DNA of 64,000 nt from Beggiatoa alba B18LD (GTDB taxonomy: Bacteria > Pseudomonadota > Gammaproteobacteria > Beggiatoales > Beggiatoaceae), in the NCBI RefSeq assembly GCF_000245015.1, contig NZ_JH600070.1:3366584-3430583 (forward strand), given 5' to 3'. A model generated the notes under the pieces. The model saw only the letters and a list, made by a program, of their open reading frames with translations, was not told the DNA's origin and did not search any database. The position numbers and the translations under genes were made by a program. Below are positions 45,701 through 53,647 of the stretch, piece by piece. Within the stretch, counting starts at the first letter, position 1; the number at the start of each line of letters is the position of its first letter.

Positions 45701-46065
45701 TAGTTTTATTAACTTTTATAATTTTATTAACAACATTAATACTGTTTTTTGATAAAAATAGAAAAATCTTCGCATTAGCAAGAATTGCAGGCTTGCCGCG
45801 TACAATCACCTTTACTTTTTTAATTATTGTGTCCTTATGTTTTTCAGTATTTCCTATCTTTTTAGCAATATTTTTAAACACAGTTGTTAATATTGGAATT
45901 GCTATTTTTATTCCTAATATTACTTTTAGTTTCAGTATAATGGATATTATCCTACTCTTAGTAACTGTTATATTATTGGCATTATTGAGTAGTCTTATTT
46001 TGTATTGGCGTTTCTTTTTTAAGTCTATTATCAGTGAGTTGCTCTATGTCAGACAACAATCCTAA
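42730..46065 (+). CDS. TRAP-like permease fused to an FtsX/MacB-like ABC permease
   Basis: An 1111-residue multi-pass membrane protein. About residues 1-560 resemble the large DctM permease of TRAP transporters of the fused type: GSARGNITETA, YTPQFTALLIAIASTSGQITPPIMGAIS and the later YYSALAGLTPI loop. A further helix bundle runs to about 645. From about 655 the layout is that of FtsX/MacB permeases: one helix (LSLSIILSLATLTLVYTVYI), a periplasmic domain of about 260 residues, then three helices with a KIFALARIAGLPRTI coupling segment. The last bases overlap the ABC ATPase gene, which supports the ABC half being real. TRAP partners DctP and DctQ are not nearby. The gene is very AT-rich. Confidence 0.72.
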   Translation: MKIINSPFLEDIRKGVFPKDKDIDTTKQHVEIFFCILTSLFLLPFIIFSFYENDSSLIYYLQIGLILLIFSSLFFSKIPLLYTDNIKLNSKDNNTQPVILFIALPILIFLTIYFNNLAFMFLLVLYGLAKTNEGKVFLWEYRKLLPFIIPIIIYYLIDKDIYSLNRTDDFKIITNTVTIFIFLTVVLRAAGIKQILSRIAFQLASQQRIGFNAAFFAILNSWLYGMFTGSARGNITETAHDYTYRAMLTAGYTPQFTALLIAIASTSGQITPPIMGAISLIILHKIENITYSNIIISTFSLSFLFFMSMLVIAFIQARIDNITLKELIAGSELKEEIKPQNFLLDWTKIVILFVILFVFSTFSFSFFEKTTLLFAMVIILIMSLQKKEDKGKFIFRILAEWGKDVRFLILLSFLLLTIIESALNIKELWIVERIPLHLLETTSPLFSYLIKPLMILLISGVLIILNSLLPTIAVFLLTAPFISPILENLGFNALSSYLFIFYYSALAGLTPIFNRNNSIPPYIKSAWQKRIKDENNEFNESQDINLIKRLIYPLYLLPIIWLFHPALHQIPSTLTAFYLLISIIVIMIGVYSFTLYNKEIPFFEKTQTHFILFLIIAYLLCLPTFIVFILSGVIFLILLLINSRRSNSSLKTAFDLAFNLAYRQLSLSIILSLATLTLVYTVYITGMGYYRYFKEENFQHWLNSRYHFLLHVNDCQDLSQIKRFIKENTGYDITAVCTKTANVFVARTNPTPFIVFPTIAVEFKPELAQLLPNFYQNLQKNYQEEIESYRNAVKESCFLALEKSLTQWQNNKLDMQKIRGTNCETEQQYPIAFVGSDLTTNSYNILPYQTITLLSTQIVNEKMPILIAHLEHNAEQSFLVLSYFDTENYRDSDINKLIFVPEGSLNSIYKESQLGIDNSLFIKVQNISNLEDLKTIIQYIKSPIIKNKLDYYGISESIIGSLEDEYILKNKRSLNDLDNALNILDSLFILIVLLTFIILLTTLILFFDKNRKIFALARIAGLPRTITFTFLIIVSLCFSVFPIFLAIFLNTVVNIGIAIFIPNITFSFSIMDIILLLVTVILLALLSSLILYWRFFFKSIISELLYVRQQS

Positions 46066-46846
46066 TAACCAACAAAATGCCCTAACACTTTTATTACAGA
46101 CGAAAAATATTACAATTCGGCATAAAGACAATATTCTTTTAGAAAATGTCTCACTAGATGTCTATCAAGGTGAGATTCATATTATTACTGGTGATATTGG
46201 TACAGGAAAAACTTCATTATTGAATATATTGGGTTTACTGTCTGAACTAGAAAGCGAAGATAGAGAAAAAAGTGAATTATCTGTATTTATGCCAAAAAGA
46301 ATTAATTGTAATAGATTATTTGTCGGGGAGCGTGATTTTCTAATTAGAACATATTTCTCATATATATTTCAGTCACCTGAATTAATTATGAATTGGAGTG
46401 CCATTGATAATATTAATTTTTTTTTAACGGCAACGGGATACTTGAGATTTAACGAAAGAGCACGGCGCAATGAGGCTTATTCATTATGTCGTAGCATGGG
46501 AATTACAGCAGAAATTGCCGAAAGACCTGTTTATACGTTATCAGGTGGTGAAAGACAATTAATTGATATTATTAGAGCCTTGGTTAAAAAACCAAAAGTT
46601 TTAATAGCTGATGAGCCAACTGCAAATTTATCCCCTGAACTTAAGTCGGAAATAATATTTTCTTTAATAAAACAGATTGGGCAGGAACAAGTTAGTCTTA
46701 TTGTTGCAACACATGATATAGTTACGATAGACTTGGGTGGACTAATACAATTAGGACAAAGTTACAAGCTTAACTTTAAGTTTCATCGGATAGAAAATAA
46801 GCAGTTAAAAAGAATATCTATCGATAATTACATTCAGGTTGATTAG
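46046..46846 (+). CDS. ABC transporter ATPase (LolD/MacB-like)
   Basis: A 266-residue ABC ATPase. Walker A is GDIGTGKTSLLNIL, the signature motif is LSGGERQLIDIIRAL, Walker B is VLIADEPTANLSPE, and the H-loop is VATHDI. The spacing and the ADEPTANLSPE stretch match LolD/MacB/FtsE-type ATPases, the partners of FtsX-like permeases. The ATG at 46046 overlaps the preceding permease gene by 20 bases, with GTGAG as ribosome binding site; a GTG at 46034 is less likely. It should energise the FtsX-like half of that permease, perhaps to extrude or sense an envelope molecule. Confidence 0.88.
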   Translation: MSDNNPNNQQNALTLLLQTKNITIRHKDNILLENVSLDVYQGEIHIITGDIGTGKTSLLNILGLLSELESEDREKSELSVFMPKRINCNRLFVGERDFLIRTYFSYIFQSPELIMNWSAIDNINFFLTATGYLRFNERARRNEAYSLCRSMGITAEIAERPVYTLSGGERQLIDIIRALVKKPKVLIADEPTANLSPELKSEIIFSLIKQIGQEQVSLIVATHDIVTIDLGGLIQLGQSYKLNFKFHRIENKQLKRISIDNYIQVD

Positions 46847-46888
46847 TAGGGTTACCTAATCCATATCCATTGGGTGGTAGGAGAAGCT

Positions 46889-47299
46889 ATGTGTGTTTTT
46901 AATAAACCATTGACTTTTTTTATATTTATGCTGGTTGTTTCTGTTGGATATGCATGTAATACAGATGAGCAAACAAACCCATTGAGTTGTTCCATTGAAC
47001 AAAAAAAGCCATGTATTTTTGTTTCTCAACAAATAGCTATAATTCAGATAAAGACTAACTTAGGAAATGCAGGAGGAAAATATTGCGTAAGAAATATTCC
47101 AAACCTCTGTCAGAAAAATGATAAAAATGATTACATTAATTGCTTAAAAACAGCAATACAAGAGACAACATGTATGTGTCGAAAAAAATATTTTTTAGGT
47201 TTATTCAACAATATATATATTCTTATATTACCTAATCAAGAAAACTCTATGGAAACATCACTTGACGACATCATGAAAAAGCTTCAGAAAACTAACTAA
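46889..47299 (+). CDS. small secreted Cys-rich protein
   Basis: A 136-residue protein of unknown family. The N-terminal FFIFMLVVSVGYA is a signal peptide with likely cleavage before CNTDEQ. The mature part of about 115 residues has eight cysteines (one at the new N-terminus, then PLSC, KPC, YC, LC, NC, TC and MC), enough for four disulfides. The lipobox is poor, so it is probably periplasmic or exported rather than lipidated. TAGGAG six bases before the ATG at 46889 favours that start over the GTG at 46874. It follows the ABC ATPase by about 40 bases and may be substrate or accessory of that transporter. Its end overlaps the convergent ATPase gene. Confidence 0.7.
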   Translation: MCVFNKPLTFFIFMLVVSVGYACNTDEQTNPLSCSIEQKKPCIFVSQQIAIIQIKTNLGNAGGKYCVRNIPNLCQKNDKNDYINCLKTAIQETTCMCRKKYFLGLFNNIYILILPNQENSMETSLDDIMKKLQKTN

Positions 47300-50084
47300 A
47301 ATGTTGCTCTTTTTCAAACCATAATCGCATCATTTCTACTTCAAAACGATACCCATGCCCAACTTTTTTCAATAACTCTAATTGTTCTAGTCGTTTTAAG
47401 ATATCTCCAGAATTTTTACAAAAACCTTCAATTTCTGCCTTAGTAATTACTCGTTGAGAACCCTGTTGCGCAATAAACCGTAAAATAACAACGCCTTGTT
47501 CTCTTGCACGAACTTCAAAAGTAGTAAATATACCTGCTCCTTTTTTTAAAGATGTTGCAATAGCATGTTGTACATCTACAGTGGTTACTTGATAAAAAAT
47601 ATGTCTTGGTTGCGATGAGGTGCGGATTCCTATGTTTTTCAGTTCAACAATTTGACGACACAACAGTTGCAATAATGCGGGTTGATTATGAGTCACATCC
47701 AGCATCATTTGTACTGCATCAGCATCATATTGCAACGGAAAGTCTTTTACTGGTCTTTCAATTAACTGATGCGATGCTTCATCTGACAAATAGCTAAGGT
47801 ACTCAAATTGAAACGCATTTGCTACGCTGTGATAGCTTCTAAACTCTTCTAAATTCTGCGCGGCAATAATTAAACGACGTTTTGGATAATGTTGTATCCA
47901 ATGTCTTAAAATATCTACAATTGAGGCTGTCAATTGAGCTTCTCCATTTTTAATGGCTTGATGCAATCGTGCAAATTCATCAAATGCAATAACCAGTATT
48001 TTTTCACCAATACGCTCACCGATTTGTTCTACCCATTCTGAAAAATACTCATAAGCATTGCCGTGTGTTGGTAGGTATTCTAATAGTACTAAATCATATG
48101 TGTTTTTTGCCGAGTGTTTCAATTGCTTTGCTAATCCGCGCCAAAAATCATCCATGTTGTTACAAACAGGGATAACCCCCTGTAAATCAACATATAGCAC
48201 AATCATATTAGGCATAAATGCACGTAAGGCTTTTAATAAACTTGTTTTACCTATACGATACTGTCCATACAAGAAAATAGAGTTTCCATCTTTAAATCGT
48301 TGTTCAATTTGCTGAATAAATTCTGTTCTTCCAACAAATACAGGATTATTGTGAGGAACAGGTGAGCCAACAATGTAAGGAGAATAGATTTCACGAACTT
48401 GTTGAGCTTGATTATGTAGTTTTTCAATTTCCGTTTGTAATAGTGTTAGCCATTTTTGGGCAATAGGATTCAAATATTCTTGAACAGATTTATTCTGATT
48501 GGTTTGTAGAAAAGTTTGAATACGTTGCCTTACTTGATCTAAGCCTTGAATCTGATCATAAGATTGAGTGTAACTCAGCGCGTCTGTAACGCTTTTACTC
48601 CAGTCTTGAAAATGAGCAAAAAAAATTGAGTTATGTAGACGTTTAGTCTTAGTAGATAGTGTTTGGATGCTTGTTATATCTGTAACTTCACCCAATACTC
48701 GCGCATCTGCCCGTATTTTTATTATCTCTATAGTTCCTTTCCAAACGGTAGATGAAGCTGTTTTTTGTTCTAGCAATGTTAATGCTTCGTTAAACTCAAT
48801 TTCATTATTGCATTGAGTTTTATTGTGTTCATGCAATAAATCAAAATGTTCTATTAGACCAAAACCACCAATGTTTAAATAATAGTGCTCATACCAAAAG
48901 GCAAAATGCCGTTTTAATCGTTTAGCTGATAGGGACGTAGTACGACTTGCCTTGACATCGAGCAGATAATTCAGTGTATTCCACATTATTAGAAAAGGTG
49001 TTAAGAGGATAGGTAACCACAAATTAATGAAAAGTCCAATAGATACACACGCAACACTAATAAACAGTAATAATAGAGTGTTGTTATTTTGAAACTCAAC
49101 AAAAAGCTTAGCACCATTAATACCATCAATAGGTTTAGTATCTAGTTGTGTGAGCAGTGGATACAAGAAAGCAATACTAAATGCACCAATAATAGTACCT
49201 ACCGAAGTTGCAATGCGTATGCTTTGAAAAAAACGAGCAATAACGAGGTAAGGTAAGCAAAAGAAACTAGTAAAAATAACAAAACCATTTAATGAGCCTT
49301 TAGCAATGCCTTCAAAAATATGTCCGTCTTGAGATGGGGATAGATAGTCATAATGACATATTGCATATAGCGTTAATGTAATGGTTATATAAATAATAAA
49401 TTTTCTATGCTCTTTTTTAGATAAGAGTAAAAAAGATATTAATACAGGTAAAACAAAAAGCGACTGGAATGAAACACGCGAAAGATTAAAAAGAACCAAA
49501 GCCGTTAATATTAATATACAAAAACTAATAGTTATTCCCAAAAAAATTGTACTCAATTGATAAATAAATAGGGATATATTAAATGTTGTTTTATTATTCT
49601 CACTTAAAGTATTTAGAACACTGCTAGCAATACCTGATGCTAAAGCAAGTATAGGTAATGTTGTTGTATTATAAGCTTGATTATAAAATACAAAGCCCCC
49701 AGCCATATAAAATAAGACAATAAGCCCTGTACCAACTGCTGTATCTAATCCAATAATCCAAAAACTAAGCCCAATTCCCAGTGCAAAAGCTAAACTTGCT
49801 GACAATATAAACGCTAAATTATTTATATCCTCCTGACTACCTTGATTGCCTTGGAGAGTAAAAACAATTATCCCCCCAATAACTAATAGTAAGCTCGGTA
49901 AAATAATATAAGAAGCAAAAATAAGATGTTTAAATTGGGCTATTTGTTCAGGAATAAATCGATTTTTTTTTACTACTTGTTCCCTTTGTTCTTTTTCATA
50001 CTGTTTCCATCCCGATGGTTGAAAAAACATCCATTTGAGATAAGAAAACAATAATTTAAATGAAGTCCAAAAAAAAGTAATCAT
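47292..50084 (-). CDS. multi-pass membrane protein with C-terminal STAND-like ATPase
   Basis: A 930-residue protein. Residues about 1-385 carry eight to ten membrane helices. A soluble helical linker (about 385-585) follows. The C-terminal module has the FVGRTEFIQQIEQRF entry motif of AAA_16/ORC-type ATPases, Walker A GQYRIGKTSLLKAL (about 606-619), Walker B ILVIAFDEFARLH, a sensor IIAAQNLEEF, and a winged-helix-like end. The SPYIVGSPVPHNNPVFVGR segment resembles the corresponding part of the two smaller ATPases upstream, so the three are related. It is likely a membrane-anchored NTP-driven switch; the specific role is unknown. AGGAA precedes the ATG. Confidence 0.8.
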   Translation of the reverse strand: MITFFWTSFKLLFSYLKWMFFQPSGWKQYEKEQREQVVKKNRFIPEQIAQFKHLIFASYIILPSLLLVIGGIIVFTLQGNQGSQEDINNLAFILSASLAFALGIGLSFWIIGLDTAVGTGLIVLFYMAGGFVFYNQAYNTTTLPILALASGIASSVLNTLSENNKTTFNISLFIYQLSTIFLGITISFCILILTALVLFNLSRVSFQSLFVLPVLISFLLLSKKEHRKFIIYITITLTLYAICHYDYLSPSQDGHIFEGIAKGSLNGFVIFTSFFCLPYLVIARFFQSIRIATSVGTIIGAFSIAFLYPLLTQLDTKPIDGINGAKLFVEFQNNNTLLLLFISVACVSIGLFINLWLPILLTPFLIMWNTLNYLLDVKASRTTSLSAKRLKRHFAFWYEHYYLNIGGFGLIEHFDLLHEHNKTQCNNEIEFNEALTLLEQKTASSTVWKGTIEIIKIRADARVLGEVTDITSIQTLSTKTKRLHNSIFFAHFQDWSKSVTDALSYTQSYDQIQGLDQVRQRIQTFLQTNQNKSVQEYLNPIAQKWLTLLQTEIEKLHNQAQQVREIYSPYIVGSPVPHNNPVFVGRTEFIQQIEQRFKDGNSIFLYGQYRIGKTSLLKALRAFMPNMIVLYVDLQGVIPVCNNMDDFWRGLAKQLKHSAKNTYDLVLLEYLPTHGNAYEYFSEWVEQIGERIGEKILVIAFDEFARLHQAIKNGEAQLTASIVDILRHWIQHYPKRRLIIAAQNLEEFRSYHSVANAFQFEYLSYLSDEASHQLIERPVKDFPLQYDADAVQMMLDVTHNQPALLQLLCRQIVELKNIGIRTSSQPRHIFYQVTTVDVQHAIATSLKKGAGIFTTFEVRAREQGVVILRFIAQQGSQRVITKAEIEGFCKNSGDILKRLEQLELLKKVGHGYRFEVEMMRLWFEKEQHFS

Positions 50085-50111
50085 TGAAGAATTCCTGTAT
50101 GTGCAGTTGTA

Positions 50112-51221
50112 TTAAAGAGATTGAATTTCATCTACCTCAGGACGTTCTGCTTTTAAAATTTGAACGAGTTGCTCAGTCTGTTCCCGTTGTTCACAATACA
50201 CGATTAAAGTTTCTACTAAACGACGTTTAGTCGTGTTCTCTAATTCATCTTCATCAATGTTTAACTTGAAAATAACTGATTTTACTTCACGAAATGAAAA
50301 ATATTGATTGAAGCATTTCTGTAATTCTTGCCGTCTTTCAGTTTTCTGTTTTTCCTGAACCTTAGATTCTTGCACTTCACGTATAACATTGCTAATCACA
50401 TCATTGGCTGCTTTGCGCCAGTCTTCATGTGAGCCACTCTCTTTATGCTGGTAACATAAAGAACATAAACATTGAAGCAGAGCAGGGCGACGTTGACTCT
50501 TAGTCAGAATAAAATCAATGTCTTCTTGTGTAAAAGGGATGTCTGACAATTGAGTCAGCTTAAGTGCATCTTCTTCTTCAAAAGCTTCTTCAACTTTAAA
50601 GGTATAACCAAAAATATTAAAAAAATCAGATGGCTCATCACCTAATAATTCTGTTATCAACGCAGGATGTCGTTCTGAAGTAATGATAAAACCAATACCA
50701 CCTGAATCAGCAATTGCTAAAGAACGAAGACTTTCCCAAAAGGAGCGGTCAAATTCACTGGGATAGTAAGTGATTCCCTTATCAACATTATCTAGCAAAA
50801 AAATTAAGGGATATTGTGCGCAATCTCTGACTATGTCATAAAACTCTTCTAATGGATTATTTGTAACTGATAACATCCCTTCTTGATAAAAAGGCATTTG
50901 TTTAATCAGGCAATTTAACAATTTAGCTCGATTATTAACTGTAAAATCAGATAAGTCAGCAGAAACAAAGGTAATAAGAACATTTTTAGGGAAAACTTGT
51001 TGTTGTTCTACACGAAAACGAGTATCTATTGGGTTACGCGCTAAATTTCGCAAATGATGTAGTATTGAACTTTTACCAGAACCATGTACCCCCCAAATAG
51101 CAGCACTTTGTACAGGCATATTTGGATAGTCTTTCCATAAGCCTATTAGATATTGAATTAACAGTTTATGATTAATGAACTGTTTAAATTCAGCTGGAGT
51201 CGTTACAAATGGATTCGGCAT
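50112..51221 (-). CDS. STAND-like ATPase with C-terminal effector-associated domain
   Basis: A 369-residue ATPase. Walker A is GVHGSGKSSILHHL, Walker B is PLIFLLDNVDKG, and a sensor IGFIITSERHPALI follows. The last 67 residues (FSFREVKSVIFKLNIDEDEL, then ETLIVYCEQ) form a helical Death-like effector-associated domain that also makes up most of the 108-residue protein encoded three genes upstream. Such domains recruit effectors by homotypic contact in bacterial conflict systems. It is a paralogue of the preceding HTH-ATPase but lacks the HTH. TAGGAG lies eight bases before the ATG at 51221; a GTG at 51230 is less likely. Confidence 0.8.
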   Translation of the reverse strand: MPNPFVTTPAEFKQFINHKLLIQYLIGLWKDYPNMPVQSAAIWGVHGSGKSSILHHLRNLARNPIDTRFRVEQQQVFPKNVLITFVSADLSDFTVNNRAKLLNCLIKQMPFYQEGMLSVTNNPLEEFYDIVRDCAQYPLIFLLDNVDKGITYYPSEFDRSFWESLRSLAIADSGGIGFIITSERHPALITELLGDEPSDFFNIFGYTFKVEEAFEEEDALKLTQLSDIPFTQEDIDFILTKSQRRPALLQCLCSLCYQHKESGSHEDWRKAANDVISNVIREVQESKVQEKQKTERRQELQKCFNQYFSFREVKSVIFKLNIDEDELENTTKRRLVETLIVYCEQREQTEQLVQILKAERPEVDEIQSL

Positions 51222-51232
51222 GGGAATCACTC

Positions 51233-52399
51233 CTACTCAGTTAAACTATTAAAATCCCGCCATTTTTCAACTGAATTGTTACGATAAGCATCAACGTATT
51301 GACGACATAACACTTGCAGTTTTAAAGGGTGTAATTGGCTTTTTTCCAGAATAAAGTCTTTATCATCCGCTGAAATCACAATTGGGGATTGTTCCATCAG
51401 TTCTAATGCTTCCTCTTTCGAGAAAACAGGCATTTCTATTTGATATCCAAAGATATTAAAAAAAGGTGATGATATTGTCTTTTTATCTAAAATTTCACTG
51501 AGTTTAGAGGGAGTTTCAGTTGAGGCGATTACAAATCCTAAACGTGCTGTATCAAACATCGTTGTAGATATAGACCGTAGGGACTCCCAAAAATAGTTGT
51601 CTAGCTCCTTGCTTGGGTGAGAAACAGCTGCATTAATTTCGTCAAATAGCACAATTGTTGGTGCTTTTAACTTTTCGCTAAGAATATCATAGAATTCTGT
51701 TATGGCATTCTGTTCACTAAGCACTAAATTTTCACTAGATTCTAATCGCATATTTTTCAATATGTGTTCTAGTAATTTTTTGCGAAATCCCATCTGTGGA
51801 TTTTGAAAATCTACGTAAATAAAATTATATGAATGTTGTTTAGGTAATAACCATTCATAGTTTTTTTGCGTATCTCTCCAGTTTGTATCCGTCGTTTGAA
51901 AGTTTGCTAAGTCACGTATTTGAAATAATAAAGAAGTTTTCCCTATTCTTTTTTCACCATAAATTGCTGCATTTTGTATAGGTTGCTGAGGGTAATCTCG
52001 CCATAAATTAAATAGGTTGCGTAAAATATCCTCCCGCCCAAAAAACTGTCCACGTTTAACTGGCGTTCCAACAATAAAGGGGTTAATGATTTGTGAGGAT
52101 GGTATTTGAGCATTTCCCTTTTTTTCTATATTTATACCTGTATCGCCTTGATATGTGAATTTAATCGCATTTAATAATTCTTCTGTATCTTCATCAGGTA
52201 AGCGATAGTGTTTTGCAAACATTTTAATAGGTGTTGGTGTCTCTGGCTCACTATCTTTACGCCACCGAGCAATAGTTGTGTGATGCACGCCTAAAACTTG
52301 TGATAGTTTTTGGTTGGTAACACCTAAGTATTCTATATGTTCATTAAATTTTGTAGAAAAAGTATTCATCTTTGTTAGCGTATTATAATTATTGTGCAT
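51233..52399 (-). CDS. HTH-domain STAND-like ATPase
   Basis: A 388-residue protein. An N-terminal helix-turn-helix (VTNQKLSQVLGVHHTTIARW, about 27-46) is followed by a linker and an AAA_16-type ATPase with FVGTPVKRGQFFGRED-like entry, Walker A YGEKRIGKTSLLFQI (147-161), Walker B PTIVLFDEINAAV (about 247), and sensor LGFVIASTETPSKL. It ends soon after the helical lid, without the effector-associated domain of its downstream paralogue. It may act as the DNA-binding or regulatory member of the set. The start is either 52399 or the ATG at 52369; no strong ribosome binding site decides. Confidence 0.82.
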   Translation of the reverse strand: MHNNYNTLTKMNTFSTKFNEHIEYLGVTNQKLSQVLGVHHTTIARWRKDSEPETPTPIKMFAKHYRLPDEDTEELLNAIKFTYQGDTGINIEKKGNAQIPSSQIINPFIVGTPVKRGQFFGREDILRNLFNLWRDYPQQPIQNAAIYGEKRIGKTSLLFQIRDLANFQTTDTNWRDTQKNYEWLLPKQHSYNFIYVDFQNPQMGFRKKLLEHILKNMRLESSENLVLSEQNAITEFYDILSEKLKAPTIVLFDEINAAVSHPSKELDNYFWESLRSISTTMFDTARLGFVIASTETPSKLSEILDKKTISSPFFNIFGYQIEMPVFSKEEALELMEQSPIVISADDKDFILEKSQLHPLKLQVLCRQYVDAYRNNSVEKWRDFNSLTE

Positions 52400-52548
52400 G
52401 TATATCTAGAGTTTAATAAATTTTAACTAAAAAATACATAAGAAATTATTTTTATATCTAGATGTATTAAGTAAAAGAAAAACATTAAGTGATGTTTTTG
52501 TCAAGTTAAACGACTAACAGTCTTTATGTAATAGACATTGAGTGTTTA

Positions 52549-52875
52549 TTAAAGCTGTTGACACATCAATAAATGTGGACGTTCATTTTTTATCAGATTA
52601 ATTAATACCTGTGTAATGTTATGTCTTTCACAGTATTGGATGAGCGTTTCAATAAGGCGAGATTTCGCCTCTATACCACTAAATTCATCTTGATCAATGT
52701 TAAGAAAGAAAATTAATGTTTGAATCTCATGAAATGCAAAAGAATGCGTTAAACAGTAGTGTAGTATTTTTCTTTTATTTTCAGAGAGGAATGGGGTATT
52801 GCTCTGTGTTTGAGTATAAATAATATTGTTATCTCCAATCGCAATTACGCCAATAGTTGAGTTGGACACGTTCAT
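52549..52875 (-). CDS. small effector-associated-domain protein
   Basis: A 108-residue protein. The N-terminal STIGVIAIGDNNIIYTQ is a short beta-type repeat region seen ahead of effector-associated domains. Residues about 40-108 (FAFHEIQTLIFFLNIDQDEF, then RLIETLIQYCERHNITQ and LIKNERP) align closely with the C-terminal domain of the ATPase at 50112-51221. A homotypic interaction between the two is therefore likely. GGAG lies seven bases before the ATG. It is the first gene of the minus-strand cluster; a gap of about 150 bases follows before the HTH-ATPase. Confidence 0.78.
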   Translation of the reverse strand: MNVSNSTIGVIAIGDNNIIYTQTQSNTPFLSENKRKILHYCLTHSFAFHEIQTLIFFLNIDQDEFSGIEAKSRLIETLIQYCERHNITQVLINLIKNERPHLLMCQQL

Positions 52876-53158
52876 GATTTAACTCCATACAAAGAACATT
52901 TCTCTTTGTCAAAAATAAAGATTAATGAAATACAATGCTACATGTAAAAAACCATCCTTTATATACATAATATTTTATGCTTTAAAATAATCAAGCTATA
53001 ATGCATAAAAAATTATGTATAAAATTTTAACTTGCGATTTTATATAAATAATTTAAGTTACACGGCATCGCTGAATAACAATATTTTTCTCAACTTGCAA
53101 GCCTTCGATAAACAGCTAATATTTAGTGAACGCTTGTTAAGGAAAAAGAGGGCTAGTT

Positions 53159-53187
53159 TTGCCTTTTTTGCAAGGTCTTACTATAAT
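53159..53187 (+). promoter_or_regulatory. sigma-70 promoter of rpsU
   Basis: A -35 element TTGCCT, a 17-base spacer and a perfect -10 TATAAT. Transcription would start near 53194, about 46 bases before the rpsU start. Confidence 0.7.
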
Positions 53188-53239
53188 GAGCGGTTTTATA
53201 ATCCCATTTGTCCCTTAACCTAGAGGAGTGTCGCTTTCA

Positions 53240-53455
53240 ATGCCTAATGTCCGCGTCAAAGAAAATGAACCTTTTGAAGTTGCTATCCGTCGTTTCAAAC
53301 GTTCTTGTGAAAAAGCTGGTGTTCTTGCTGAAGTTCATCGCCGTGAATTCTACGAAAAACCCACCTCCATCCGTAAACGTAAAGCCGCTGCCGCTGTCAA
53401 ACGTCATATGAAAAAGCTTCAACGTGATGTGACTCGCAGAGAGCGTCTTTACTAG
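53240..53455 (+). CDS. rpsU: 30S ribosomal protein S21
   Basis: A 71-residue ribosomal protein of the small subunit. [20 protein letters not shown] and the basic tail ([20 protein letters not shown], ending RRERLY) match S21, and the length is standard. The ATG at 53240 follows AGAGGAG by eleven bases; a GTG at 53228 would overlap that site. It heads the macromolecular synthesis cluster with yqeY, dnaG and rpoD, the usual gammaproteobacterial order. Confidence 0.97.
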   Translation: MPNVRVKENEPFEVAIRRFKRSCEKAGVLAEVHRREFYEKPTSIRKRKAAAAVKRHMKKLQRDVTRRERLY

Positions 53456-53647
53456 GTCGCTTTGTCAGCGTCTGCATGCAAAGTCAGGTTGTAATAATTC
53501 AATCTTGTTCCATAAAGTTGTCAGATTGCACACTTTTAGGTTTTATCATTTAGGTTGTTATAATCATTAGACTTTGCATTATTCCGTTGTTTTTCTTTTT
53601 AATCTAAGCTACTTCTGTGTTATGAATGAAGTAGAGGTGATTCATTT

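Noticed and set aside
53032..53223. 63-residue frame upstream of rpsU
   Set aside because: It covers the rpsU promoter and leader, has no ribosome binding site and no recognisable domain.
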